This document shows, piece after piece, positions 25,335 to 34,105 of a DNA stretch of 64,000 nt. The notes beneath the pieces are model-generated. The model did not search any database, was not told where the DNA came from, and saw nothing but the letters and a program-made list of their open reading frames with translations. The stretch lies in assembly GCF_021366795.1 (NCBI RefSeq), contig NZ_JAHCPS010000001.1:186001-250000 (forward strand). Direction: 5' to 3'. Source of the DNA: Macrococcoides caseolyticum. GTDB taxonomy: Bacteria > Bacillota > Bacilli > Staphylococcales > Staphylococcaceae. The position numbers and the translations under genes were made by a program. Within the stretch, counting starts at the first letter, position 1; every line of letters starts with the position of its first letter.

Positions 25335-26843
25335 ATGGCACAACATACACGTGATGAAGTCGTAAATAGTATGCCAAGAACTGGGTTCTTCGGTCATCCT
25401 AAAGGACTATTCACATTGATGGTAACGGAGTTCTGGGAGCGCTTCAGTTACTACGGAATGAAAGCAATATTAGTGTATTATCTTTATTATTCAGTTAAAG
25501 ATGGTGGATTTGGTTTACCCGATGCACTGGCAATGCAAATCGTATCGATTTACGGTGCATTGATTTATATGAGTGGTGTTATTGGTGGATGGCTCGCTGA
25601 CCGATTTATTGGAACGCGTAAGTCGATTTTATACGGTGCAGTATTGATTATGATTGGTCATATCCTATTATCACTACCGAATAACTTCACCTTACTATTA
25701 GCAGCTTTACTATTCATTATATTAGGGACAGGATTACTTAAGCCAAATATTTCTTCTAACGTAGGTGAGTTATATCAAAAGAACGATCCTAAAGTTGATT
25801 CTGCATTTACTTTATTCGTTATGTCTATCAACCTAGGCGCATTTATCTCACCATTATTTGTTGGCTGGTTGCAAGAAAATGTTGGCTTCCATGCAGGATT
25901 TATGGTCGCAGCCGTTGGTATGTTCTGTGGGTTAATCGTATATATTTTACGCGCTAAACCGACACTTGGATTATCAGGTCTTGATATCCCTAACCCGGTA
26001 ACCCCTGAAGAGAGAAAGAAAACGTTCACGACAGTGGCCATCATCATTGCAATTGCCGCATTATACTTCATCATTAGTTATGCAATGGGTAAATTATCAC
26101 TCGCTAGCTTCATTAATGTCGTATCTATAGTCGGTATCATCTTACCGTTCTTTTATTTTGCAAGTATGTTCTTATCGAAGAAAGCAACATCAGATGAGAA
26201 AGCACGTGTTGGTGCTTATATCCCTCTATTTTTAGCTGCAGTAGCTTTCTGGAGTATTCAGGAACAAGGCTCAACAGTACTTGCAACATTTGCAGACAAA
26301 AACACGCAATTAAATATGCATACATTAACGAATGGTGCCATCGACTTTAAAATACCAGCTGCATGGTTCCAGTCATTAAATCCATTATTTATTGTGACAC
26401 TTGCACCATTATTTGCATGGCTTTGGGTGAAATTAGGCCGTTTTAATCCACCTACAGTGGTTAAGTTCAGTATTGCATTATTTTTAGCAGCATTCAGTTA
26501 TTTAATCATGGTTTATCCGTTGACACATGGCGGTAACTTAATGAATCCAATGTGGTTAGTATTAAGTTATTTACTCGTAACAATGGCAGAACTTTGTCTA
26601 TCGCCTGTTGGTTTAGCAACAACAACTAAACTCGCTCCTCAGGCATTTACATCTCAAATGATGAGTATCTGGTTCTTAGCGAATACAGTAGCTCAAATTG
26701 TAAACGCAAAACTTGTTACGTATTATGATTCTGTTGAAAAATATCAATACTTTAGCCATATTGGTTTAGTGACGCTAGGTTTAGGTGTTTTATTATTAAT
26801 CATTAGCCCGTTCATGAAGAAATTCATGCGTGGTATCCATTAG
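25335..26843 (+). CDS. dtpT: POT/PTR-family di-/tripeptide transporter, first copy
   Basis: A proton-coupled importer of di- and tripeptides with about 14 membrane helices in 502 residues. The proton-coupling motif EFWERFSYYGM is in the first helix (about residues 35-45). FIILGTGLLKPNISSNVG is the conserved helix 4-5 segment, and FWSIQEQGSTVLATFAD lies in helix 7. The ATG at 25335 follows GGGGG by 8 nt, and the frame is open 8 codons further. A second, similar transporter follows after 273 bp in the same orientation. Both share the GFFGHPKGL start, so this is a tandem duplication. Confidence 0.93.
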   Translation: MAQHTRDEVVNSMPRTGFFGHPKGLFTLMVTEFWERFSYYGMKAILVYYLYYSVKDGGFGLPDALAMQIVSIYGALIYMSGVIGGWLADRFIGTRKSILYGAVLIMIGHILLSLPNNFTLLLAALLFIILGTGLLKPNISSNVGELYQKNDPKVDSAFTLFVMSINLGAFISPLFVGWLQENVGFHAGFMVAAVGMFCGLIVYILRAKPTLGLSGLDIPNPVTPEERKKTFTTVAIIIAIAALYFIISYAMGKLSLASFINVVSIVGIILPFFYFASMFLSKKATSDEKARVGAYIPLFLAAVAFWSIQEQGSTVLATFADKNTQLNMHTLTNGAIDFKIPAAWFQSLNPLFIVTLAPLFAWLWVKLGRFNPPTVVKFSIALFLAAFSYLIMVYPLTHGGNLMNPMWLVLSYLLVTMAELCLSPVGLATTTKLAPQAFTSQMMSIWFLANTVAQIVNAKLVTYYDSVEKYQYFSHIGLVTLGLGVLLLIISPFMKKFMRGIH

Positions 26844-26895
26844 GTTAAACAAATAATACGAAAAATAGAAGATAATTAAATGTTGAAATACTATT

Positions 26896-26929
26896 GAGGT
26901 AAACTATTTTTAGTTTGCCTCGTTTTTTA
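26896..26929 (+). terminator. Terminator between the two POT genes
   Basis: GAGGTAAACTA pairs with TAGTTTGCCTC (one G-T) around loop TTTT, followed by TTTTTT. The two transporters are therefore probably separate units. Confidence 0.8.
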
Positions 26930-27031
26930 TTTTTATTTGCTTTAACATATTAATTCGTTAGCACTTCACCTATTATGTTACAAAGATTTGAACAATTTTG
27001 ATTTTGAAAATTTCGACTTTTAAAATAAATA

Positions 27032-27059
27032 TTGATTGTAAAAAATTTAATGGTAAAAT
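27032..27059 (+). promoter_or_regulatory. Putative promoter of the second POT transporter gene
   Basis: TTGATT (27032-27037), 16-bp spacer, TAAAAT (27054-27059), 57 bp before the ATG. Confidence 0.5.
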
Positions 27060-27078
27060 AATATTCTAAAATAATATA

Positions 27079-27093
27079 AATTTTCGCAATATT
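27079..27093. promoter_or_regulatory. CodY-box candidate before the second POT gene
   Basis: AATTTTCGCAATATT matches the CodY consensus AATTTTCwGAAAATT at 12 of 15 positions. It sits downstream of the predicted -10. Peptide transporters are common CodY targets in Firmicutes, but AT-rich sequence makes chance matches likely. Confidence 0.35.
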
Positions 27094-27116
27094 TATAATT
27101 TGAAAGGGTTGAAAAA

Positions 27117-28622
27117 ATGAAGTACACAAGAGAAGAGATGGTCGAAAGTGTCCCGCAAACAGGGTTCTTTGGACATCCTAAGGGGCTAGGCATTCTATTC
27201 TTTGTAGAATTCTGGGAACGTTTTAGTTATTATGGTATGCGTGCAATTTTAGTGTATTACATGTACGACACAGTTGCTAATGGTGGTCTTGGTATGGACA
27301 AAACAACAGCAGCAAGTATCGGATCTATGTATGGCGCATTAATCTTTATGACAGGTATTCTAGGTGGCTGGTTAGCTGACCGTGTTCTAGGTTCAAGACG
27401 CGCTTTGCTTTATGGTGCCACACTGATTATGCTTGGTCATATCGCAATGAGTTTGCCATTTGGTATACCAGCATTTTTAGCATCAATGTTTTTAATTATC
27501 GTAGGTTCAGGTTTCATGAAACCGAATATTTCAAACGTTCTTGGTGGTTTATACCATAAGAATGATAACCGCATGGATGCTGGTTTTGTTATTTTCTATA
27601 TGTCTGTTAATATGGGGGCTTTTGTTTCACCATTAGTTGTCGGTGCATTACAAAAGAACTACAACTATCATATCGGTTTCCTCGCTGCAGCCATCGGTAT
27701 GGCGCTTGCATTAATTGCATATGTCATCTTTAACAGAAAATCATTAGGGTTAGTTGGTGTTGAACCAACACATTTACTTGAAGGTGAAGAAAAAGTAAAA
27801 TACAAAAAGATTTTCTCAGTTGCGATCATTGCTTTAATTCTTATTGTCGCTTTAGGTATTTATACTGAATTCTTAACATTTAATACATTCTCAATTATTG
27901 TCACTATACTAGGCGTTGTACTTCCTATCATTTACTGGACAACAATGTACCGCAGTAAAGATGTTACAGAAGTAGAACGTTCACGCTTAGTAGCGTATGT
28001 ACCACTCTTTTTAGCAAGTGTTATGTTCTGGTCAATCCAGGAACAAGGTGCTAATACACTAGCAATCTTTGCAGGGGAGTTTACTCAACTTGATTTAGAT
28101 AAAGTGTTTGGTATTAATTTCTTAGTACCGGCAGCATGGTTCCAATCTTTGAATCCATTCTTTGTTGTATTATTAGCACCTGTTATTTCAGCATTATGGT
28201 CTAAATTAGGTAAGCACAATCCATCAACACCGATTAAATTCTCTATCGGTATTTTAATGGCAGGTATCAGTTTCTTAATCATGGTCATTCCTGCGCAAAC
28301 TGCTAGTGCAACGCATTTAATCAATCCATTATGGTTAGTGTTATCATTCCTTATCTGCGTTATTGGTGAATTATGTTTATCACCTACAGGATCAGCAACA
28401 TCAGTTAAATTAGCACCTGTTGCATTTAACTCACAAATGTTAAGTTTATGGTTCTTATCTAATGCAACAGCTCAAGGCTTAAATGCACAACTTGTAAAAT
28501 TAATTGAACCACTTGGCTATGCAAACTACTTCTTATTCATCGGTGGTTTAGCCATTGTACTTTGTGTCATTATCTTCTTATTAAGCAGATTTATTTCTAA
28601 GAAAATGCAAGGCATTCATTAA
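27117..28622 (+). CDS. POT/PTR-family di-/tripeptide transporter, second copy
   Basis: A 501-residue paralogue of the preceding transporter with the same topology. It has the proton-coupling EFWERFSYYGM, LGGWLADRVLG, the helix 4-5 segment VGSGFMKPNISNVLG, and FWSIQEQGANTLAIF in helix 7. AAAGGG precedes the ATG. Divergence from its neighbour is concentrated in loops and the central helices (about residues 200-260), which could shift peptide preference or regulation. It has its own promoter, a possible CodY site and a strong terminator. Confidence 0.92.
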   Translation: MKYTREEMVESVPQTGFFGHPKGLGILFFVEFWERFSYYGMRAILVYYMYDTVANGGLGMDKTTAASIGSMYGALIFMTGILGGWLADRVLGSRRALLYGATLIMLGHIAMSLPFGIPAFLASMFLIIVGSGFMKPNISNVLGGLYHKNDNRMDAGFVIFYMSVNMGAFVSPLVVGALQKNYNYHIGFLAAAIGMALALIAYVIFNRKSLGLVGVEPTHLLEGEEKVKYKKIFSVAIIALILIVALGIYTEFLTFNTFSIIVTILGVVLPIIYWTTMYRSKDVTEVERSRLVAYVPLFLASVMFWSIQEQGANTLAIFAGEFTQLDLDKVFGINFLVPAAWFQSLNPFFVVLLAPVISALWSKLGKHNPSTPIKFSIGILMAGISFLIMVIPAQTASATHLINPLWLVLSFLICVIGELCLSPTGSATSVKLAPVAFNSQMLSLWFLSNATAQGLNAQLVKLIEPLGYANYFLFIGGLAIVLCVIIFLLSRFISKKMQGIH

Positions 28623-28630
28623 TAAATAAT

Positions 28631-28685
28631 ATCCCCCCTATACAGAACACTTTAACGAGTGACTACTGTATAAGGGGGTATTTTA
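28631..28685 (+). terminator. Terminator after the second POT gene
   Basis: CCCCC-TATACAG pairs with CTGTATA-A-GGGGG, with an inner CACT/AGTG stem, followed by TATTTTATT. Confidence 0.8.
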
Positions 28686-28757
28686 TTATCATTTGATTAG
28701 TATACAATAAAGTGGGAATATTATAATGAATCAAGATATGATGACTGGAGGCAAATC

Positions 28758-29684
28758 ATGCAAAAATTTAAAACTGGCATACTTTTCTACCATGACAAAG
28801 CAGGACAAGGCGACGTCCATCAAATTCTTGGAGAAGTATCTAAAAGCTTGACCCAATTTATAGATCAACTGACAATCTATCGTAGTATTGCACAGGGAGA
28901 GATCTATGACTATCTATCTCAAGCTGAAACACATTTTGAGATTTGCTTAATACTTGGTGGTGATGGGACCGTACATGAATTAATCAATGGTATTATCGAT
29001 GGTGAACATCATGTCCCTATCGGTATTCTACCCGGAGGAACTTTTAATGATTTTACAAAAACACTGCATTTACACCCTAACCCAATTAAAGCAGCACAGC
29101 AATTACTTAGCGCCGAAGTTAAATATTACGATGTATTAAAGACAAATGAACGCTATGCATTAAACTTTGCTGGACTTGGTCTTATCGTAGAAAATTCTAA
29201 TAGTATTGATCCTGATGCCAAAAGCAAAATCGGCAAATTCAGTTACGTGCTATCAACAATTAAAAATGTGACCAATCCTACATTCTTTAAATATACAATT
29301 GAGATTGACGGCGAAAAATATAATGGCGAATCTTCCATGATTATCGTTGCCAATGGTGAATATGTGGGAGGCAATAAAATACCATTAATCGAACTGTCAC
29401 CAAGTGACGGTAAATTAAATGTATTTATCTTTAAAGAGAGTGGTTTAAAATTATTTACTGAAATGATTTCAATGAAGTCGGAAATTAACTGGAATGAAAT
29501 CAGTCAGAATATTGAACACTTCTCTGGAGCGTCTGTAAAAATATTAACAGATGATGCAATGGACGTAGATGTTGATGGAGAAATCGATTTATCAACACCT
29601 CTGAATGTCTCTATCGTACCAAGTAAACTCAAAATATTAACTGCAACAGAGCGTTTGATATTGAATGACGAACCAACTACTTGA
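28758..29684 (+). CDS. Diacylglycerol/lipid kinase family protein (DagK/YegS-like)
   Basis: A 308-residue protein with the DAGK catalytic fold. The signature LGGDGTVHELINGI lies at about residues 62-75, and GILPGGTFNDFTKTLHL completes the ATP site. A C-terminal beta-sandwich ends with VDVDGEIDLSTPLNVSIVPSKL, the usual DGE of the family. Such enzymes phosphorylate diacylglycerol, sphingoid or undecaprenol-like lipids; the substrate is not decidable. Firmicutes usually have a separate essential DgkB elsewhere, so this is probably a paralogue. GGAGG precedes the ATG. Confidence 0.85.
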   Translation: MQKFKTGILFYHDKAGQGDVHQILGEVSKSLTQFIDQLTIYRSIAQGEIYDYLSQAETHFEICLILGGDGTVHELINGIIDGEHHVPIGILPGGTFNDFTKTLHLHPNPIKAAQQLLSAEVKYYDVLKTNERYALNFAGLGLIVENSNSIDPDAKSKIGKFSYVLSTIKNVTNPTFFKYTIEIDGEKYNGESSMIIVANGEYVGGNKIPLIELSPSDGKLNVFIFKESGLKLFTEMISMKSEINWNEISQNIEHFSGASVKILTDDAMDVDVDGEIDLSTPLNVSIVPSKLKILTATERLILNDEPTT

Positions 29685-29707
29685 TAAAATTAACTTAATA
29701 TAAAACT

Positions 29708-29741
29708 GTCCCCCAAAAATCAATTATGATTTTTGGGGGAC
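29708..29741. terminator. 15-bp perfect hairpin, bidirectional terminator candidate
   Basis: GTCCCCCAAAAATCA-ATTA-TGATTTTTGGGGGAC. It lies between converging genes. The T-run after it is weak on both strands, but the A/T half of the stem can supply one. Confidence 0.65.
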
Positions 29742-29811
29742 TTGCGTCTAAACGCTCATTCGATAGCCTCTCTAAACGGCATCTCGTGAGTAGACGCATG
29801 TTCGATAGCCT
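29742..29811. repeat. Dispersed intergenic hairpin repeat, copy B
   Basis: Minus strand: two AGGCTATCGA units (29811-29802, 29769-29760), an imperfect GCGTCTACTCACGAGATGC hairpin, and GCGTTTAGACGCAAGT. The order and sequence match copy A at 8459-8612. Confidence 0.6.
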
Positions 29812-29816
29812 CTCCT

Positions 29817-30347
29817 TTAATCTTCAAAGAAGTACTTTTCAACGTCTAGCCAGCTTTTCACTCGGTCAAATTCTTTTATACTTTGATTGTGTACCGCATC
29901 AAATATTATGCCTGTTCCTTTAAATGCTGTGAGTTGTCTTGGATTGTCATCAATTAAATAGTCCGTCCCAACGACCCCTTTATTACCACAGAAAATAAAA
30001 TGTTGTGGATCTAAAAACGGGAAATGTTCTCTTAACCATTCATACTTTGCATCAAATGATGTAGGTACATCCATTGCTGCTGTTGCAATATACACATCAA
30101 AGTGCTGATTTAATCTTTCTACTACACGTTTGGCATCCGGTAATACTTCTAAATCTCTAAAGAATGCACGATCCAGGAGTAAATCATTCAGTTTATCAAC
30201 GTGTTCAGGGTATTCTGTTCTTAATTTTTTCTCATACAAATCTTCTTTTTTTATCGTCATACCTGTTCTTTCATTAAACTGAAAAAGTACTTTTTTAAGT
30301 GTATCTGCTAATACTTCATCCATATCAATTGCAATTGACTTCTTCAT
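29817..30347 (-). CDS. 5'(3')-deoxyribonucleotidase, NT5C-like HAD phosphatase
   Basis: A 176-residue HAD-superfamily phosphatase likely to dephosphorylate deoxynucleoside monophosphates. The nucleophile motif is IDMDEVLAD (Asp, +2 Asp) at residues 7-15. IATAAMDVP is motif II, and DYLIDDNPRQL carries the acidic motif IV. A helical cap lies between motifs I and II, as in PF06941. GAGGTG precedes the ATG. The gene is converging with the lipid-kinase gene across a repeat-rich gap. Confidence 0.87.
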   Translation of the reverse strand: MKKSIAIDMDEVLADTLKKVLFQFNERTGMTIKKEDLYEKKLRTEYPEHVDKLNDLLLDRAFFRDLEVLPDAKRVVERLNQHFDVYIATAAMDVPTSFDAKYEWLREHFPFLDPQHFIFCGNKGVVGTDYLIDDNPRQLTAFKGTGIIFDAVHNQSIKEFDRVKSWLDVEKYFFED

Positions 30348-30400
30348 CTCTGCACCTCATTTTAATCTCTTTTATACATTTCTATTATAATTCACTTATT

Positions 30401-30435
30401 AAAAAAAGCTAAACGATACGATTCGTTTAGCTTTT
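30401..30435 (-). terminator. hisC terminator
   Basis: AAAAGCTAAACGA pairs with TCGTTTAGCTTTT around a 6-nt loop; on the minus strand it is followed by TTT and AT-rich sequence. Confidence 0.8.
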
Positions 30436-30445
30436 AATATGTGCA

Positions 30446-31504
30446 TTATATATTAAAAAATGTCTTTAATGCTTTATCAATCTTTTGATTGTCATCCTCA
30501 GTTCCTATTGTGACGCGTACACCTGATGGCATTGGGCGTGAAATCACACCATATTGTAATAACGTGTCGAATAATTTCTGAGGGTCACTCGTCTTAATAA
30601 ATATAAAGTTCGTCTGGCTCGGTAAGCAATGTACAGCATAGGGCTGACTTAATAACCATTGACGTTCTTTTTGATTATGCTTAATATACTGCTTTAAATA
30701 GTCCTGATCTTCTAATGCTGTTTCTGCAAGCGCTAAAGATAACGTTGTGACATTGAATGGCAATTTCACTTTATTTAATATTTCTACATAAGCTTTTGTT
30801 GTCAGTGCATATCCTACGCGCAATGCAGCTAAGCCATATGCTTTTGAAAAAGTTCTTAATACAATTAAATTAGGATATTCATTCAACAAAGCAACACCAT
30901 CTGGATAATCTGTTGCTTCGACAAATTCAAAATATGCTTCATCCAGTACGACGGTTATCTCTTTAGGCACGTTATTTAAGAATGCTTTTAAATCTTTCTC
31001 ACTAACATATGTCCCCGTAGGATTATTCGGATTACAAATCCAGATAATTGTTGTTTTTTCTGTAACTGCCTCTGCCATTTTCACTAAATCAAAGTACCCA
31101 TCTTTTAATGGAACTGTTTTAAGTGTTATGCCTTCAATATGTGCATGCGTTGAATACTGAATGAATGTCCCTTCACTTGTTAACACTTCACCTTCAGGTA
31201 TAAGCATTGCACGAGAGATGGATAAAATCACTTCATCAAGCCCAGCACCGATAAAGATTTGTTCAACAGGTACATGATAGAACTTTGATAATTTTTCCTT
31301 TAATTGAAGTGCCTCAGGATCAGGATAGTAATTTAAACCATGGATTGCCGTCTTTAATGCTTCCTGAACGTTCGGTGTAGGCCCTAACGGATTTTCATTG
31401 GATGCTAAGCGGCTAAATGTACCCGTATAGCCTGTCTTGCGCTTTAATGCCGCTTCAGACATACCTGCTGTATAGGGTGATATTGATTTAAGTTGTGGTT
31501 TCAT
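30446..31504 (-). CDS. hisC: Histidinol-phosphate aminotransferase family
   Basis: A PLP-dependent class I/II aminotransferase of 352 residues that transfers an amino group onto imidazole-acetol phosphate in histidine synthesis. Members also handle aromatic amino acids. Motifs: RLASNENPLGPTPNV near the N-terminus, CNPNNPTGTYV, VLDEAYFEF, the PLP-Lys in RTFSKAYGLAALRVGY, and the substrate Arg in SRPMPSGVRVTIG. The ATG at 31504 has GGGGAG 5 nt upstream. No other his gene is nearby, so a role in aromatic aminotransfer is possible, as for stand-alone hisC in Staphylococcus. A 32-bp palindrome precedes its Shine-Dalgarno sequence. Confidence 0.9.
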   Translation of the reverse strand: MKPQLKSISPYTAGMSEAALKRKTGYTGTFSRLASNENPLGPTPNVQEALKTAIHGLNYYPDPEALQLKEKLSKFYHVPVEQIFIGAGLDEVILSISRAMLIPEGEVLTSEGTFIQYSTHAHIEGITLKTVPLKDGYFDLVKMAEAVTEKTTIIWICNPNNPTGTYVSEKDLKAFLNNVPKEITVVLDEAYFEFVEATDYPDGVALLNEYPNLIVLRTFSKAYGLAALRVGYALTTKAYVEILNKVKLPFNVTTLSLALAETALEDQDYLKQYIKHNQKERQWLLSQPYAVHCLPSQTNFIFIKTSDPQKLFDTLLQYGVISRPMPSGVRVTIGTEDDNQKIDKALKTFFNI

Positions 31505-31521
31505 CTCATTCTTACTCCCCT

Positions 31522-31553
31522 CAATCATTTATTATTTCAATAATAAATGATTG
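31522..31553. repeat. 15-bp perfect palindrome upstream of hisC
   Basis: CAATCATTTATTATT and AATAATAAATGATTG flank a 2-bp centre, directly before the AGGGGAG of hisC. There is no T-run on the hisC strand, so it is an operator or RNA-hairpin candidate. Confidence 0.7.
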
Positions 31554-31574
31554 TAGCGAGATTGCAAAGTATTG

Positions 31575-33089
31575 TTATTTAATGAGTTTTTCTCTTTTTA
31601 AGAACGTCTTAGCAACATTTTCTGGTGATTGATTACCATAGGTTACAGCATAGTTCATTGCTTGCATTTCTTCGTCTGTAATTTTATTTGCTAATTGATT
31701 TAATGCTTTTACGACGCCAGGATGGTGCTGTATTGTTTCTTGTTTTAATAAAGGTGCACCTTGATAGGGTGGGAATAGATGCCTATCATCGATAAGAACG
31801 ACCATACCATATTTTTTAAGTTCTGCATCTGTCGAATATGCATCAATTAAGTCTATTTCACCTTTTTCAATCGCCTGATATCTAATTTTTGGTTCCATTG
31901 TTTTAACATGATTAAATTTTATATTATATTTTTTCTGAATACCTTTATAGCCATCCATTCTGTCATTAAATTCTAAAGTAAAGCCGGCTTTAATCGTTGA
32001 TTTTACGCTTTCCAGATCACTTATTGTCTTTAATTGATGGGCTTTAGCATATTCTTTTTTCACGGCTAATGCATAAGTATTATTATATTTCATCGGCTTG
32101 AGTAGCGCCATTTGATATTGCTTATCGAGACTTTTGTTTGCCTGCTGATACACTTCTTTTTCAGTTGTATGTTGAGGCGTTTCTTTCGTAATTTCTCCTA
32201 ACACCGTACCTGTGAATTCAAGATATCCATCGATATGATTGGATTTCAAAGCATTAAATAAGAACGTTGTTTTCCCCATACCTGGTTCAATTTCTACATT
32301 CGTATCTGTATGTTCTTCAATCAATAATTTATACATATTTGTAATGATTTCCGGTTCAGTACCTAGTTTACCTGCAAACTTAAGTTGATGATCTCTTTGG
32401 AAGAAGAGCGGCCAGATTGCCACAATTAAAAATGTTAATAATAAAACCATCGTCACTGTCATCATTTTTCTGTATGACAACTTCTCCATACGCTTTAATA
32501 TAAAATCAAAGATCAGTGCAAGAATCGCTGCAGGTATAGCACCTAACAATAATATACTCGTGTTATTTCTATCAATTCCAAGTAAAATCAAATCGCCTAA
32601 TCCACCAGCACCGATAAATGCAGCAAGTGTTGCAGTCCCAATAATTAATACCATCGCCGTTCTTATACCTGCCATAATAACAGGCATCGCTAATGGAATT
32701 TCTACATTTTTGAGTTGACGATATGTATTCATACCAATACCACGCGCCGCTTCTTTTAAAGATGGATCGACTTCTTTAATGCCTGTATATGTATTCCTTA
32801 AAATAGGAAGGAGTGCATAAATGACAAGCGCAATAATCGCGGGAACACGGCCAATCCCGAAAAATGGGATCATTAATCCTAGTAATGCAAGTGAAGGAAT
32901 GGTCTGTAATACTGCAGCGATATTAATAATTGGTTCAGCGATATTCGTATGTCTTGAAAGCCATATACCTATCGGAATCGCTATAACTGTCGCAATGAGT
33001 AAAGCGATAAATGAAATTTGAATGTGTTCAAATAATGTTTGAAGGAGTTCCCATTTACGTTCATTAAATGTTTGAATCAATGATTGCAT
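31575..33089 (-). CDS. Osmolyte ABC transporter: fused permease and substrate-binding protein
   Basis: A 504-residue fusion. Residues 1 to about 210 form a BPD-type permease with five or six helices and the EAA loop (EAARGIGMNTYRQLKNVEIPLAMP). After another helix at about 208-228, residues 240-504 form an OpuAC-like extracellular binding domain (KLGTEPEIITNMYKLLIEEH, LIDAYSTDAELKKYGMV). The fold takes up quaternary amines such as glycine betaine, carnitine or choline. Aromatic-box residues cannot be assigned by eye. It overlaps the ATPase gene by 1 nt. The permease-SBP fusion is the OpuB/OpuF-like arrangement known in staphylococci. Confidence 0.88.
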   Translation of the reverse strand: MQSLIQTFNERKWELLQTLFEHIQISFIALLIATVIAIPIGIWLSRHTNIAEPIINIAAVLQTIPSLALLGLMIPFFGIGRVPAIIALVIYALLPILRNTYTGIKEVDPSLKEAARGIGMNTYRQLKNVEIPLAMPVIMAGIRTAMVLIIGTATLAAFIGAGGLGDLILLGIDRNNTSILLLGAIPAAILALIFDFILKRMEKLSYRKMMTVTMVLLLTFLIVAIWPLFFQRDHQLKFAGKLGTEPEIITNMYKLLIEEHTDTNVEIEPGMGKTTFLFNALKSNHIDGYLEFTGTVLGEITKETPQHTTEKEVYQQANKSLDKQYQMALLKPMKYNNTYALAVKKEYAKAHQLKTISDLESVKSTIKAGFTLEFNDRMDGYKGIQKKYNIKFNHVKTMEPKIRYQAIEKGEIDLIDAYSTDAELKKYGMVVLIDDRHLFPPYQGAPLLKQETIQHHPGVVKALNQLANKITDEEMQAMNYAVTYGNQSPENVAKTFLKREKLIK

Positions 33090-34012
33090 TATTTCGCCTC
33101 CTGACTGAGTCTTGCAAATACTTTATCACGTGAAATAACACCAATCTTTTGTCCTGCTTCACACACTGCAATATGTTCGTGCTTACTTAATGCATCATAC
33201 ACAATATGCAATGTTGCATTCGCTTCAACGGTTGTTGTATAGGGTACATTTAACGTATAATCCATTAAATTACGGGCATATAACGTATGATTGATTGCAT
33301 CACCCATAAATGATTTAACAAATTCATTATTGGGTTGATTAATAAATGATTCCGGTGTACCAATTTGTTCAATGCGTCCTTTATTCATTAAACAAATACG
33401 ATCACCTAATTTTAACGCCTCACTAATATCATGCGTCACAAATATAATTGTTTTATGTATTTCAGACTGTAGTTGAATTAAATCATCCTGTAATTTTTCT
33501 CTTGAAAGTGGGTCTAAGGCACTAAACGGTTCATCCATTAATATAACAGGCGGATCTGCCATTAGCGCACGTACAACTCCGACACGTTGTTGCTGACCAC
33601 CAGAGAGTTCATCAGGATAACGATGTTTAAAATCTTCTGCTGGTAAACCAACCATATTAAGCAATCGATCAGCCTGGGCATCAATTTTAGCTTTATTCCA
33701 TTGTTTCATTAAAGGAACCTGGCTAATATTTTCTTTAATCCTCATATGAGGAAATAAGGCAATTTGCTGCAGAACATAGCCAATATCCCAGCGCATTTCA
33801 TCAATTTTATAATCACTTACAGGCTTTCCTTTAAAGTAAATGTAGCCTTGAGATAAAGGAATCAAACGATTAATCATTTTTAGTGTCGTTGTTTTTCCAC
33901 TGCCTGAAGGACCAATAATCACAAAGAATTCGCCTTCTTTAATTTCTAAAGAAATATTATCCACCGCAATACTTTCTCCGTATTGCTTTGTTACGTTTTC
34001 AAAACGAATCAT
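33089..34012 (-). CDS. Osmolyte ABC transporter ATPase (OpuCA/ProV-like)
   Basis: Energises the fused permease encoded downstream. Walker A GPSGSGKTT is at about residues 34-42, the Q-loop is GYVLQQIALFPH, the ABC signature is LSGGQQQRVGVVRAL, Walker B is VILMDEPFSALD, and the switch His is FVTHDISEAL. The region after residue 240 is one short CBS-like module rather than a clear tandem pair, so ionic-strength sensing may be reduced. GAGGTG precedes the ATG. The stop/start overlap with the permease gene is 1 nt, giving a two-gene operon. Confidence 0.9.
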   Translation of the reverse strand: MIRFENVTKQYGESIAVDNISLEIKEGEFFVIIGPSGSGKTTTLKMINRLIPLSQGYIYFKGKPVSDYKIDEMRWDIGYVLQQIALFPHMRIKENISQVPLMKQWNKAKIDAQADRLLNMVGLPAEDFKHRYPDELSGGQQQRVGVVRALMADPPVILMDEPFSALDPLSREKLQDDLIQLQSEIHKTIIFVTHDISEALKLGDRICLMNKGRIEQIGTPESFINQPNNEFVKSFMGDAINHTLYARNLMDYTLNVPYTTTVEANATLHIVYDALSKHEHIAVCEAGQKIGVISRDKVFARLSQEAK

Positions 34013-34074
34013 ACGTCACCTCGTAAAAATTTTAATGTTTAACTTATAACCTAATAATTTATTTTTAAACATAA

Positions 34075-34105
34075 ATGCCGCATGACTCATTAAGTCATGC
34101 GGCAT
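34075..34105 (-). terminator. Terminator hairpin at the recQ stop
   Basis: ATGCCGCATGACT pairs with AGTCATGCGGCAT; the recQ TGA lies in the stem. A moderate T-rich stretch follows on the minus strand. Confidence 0.65.
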
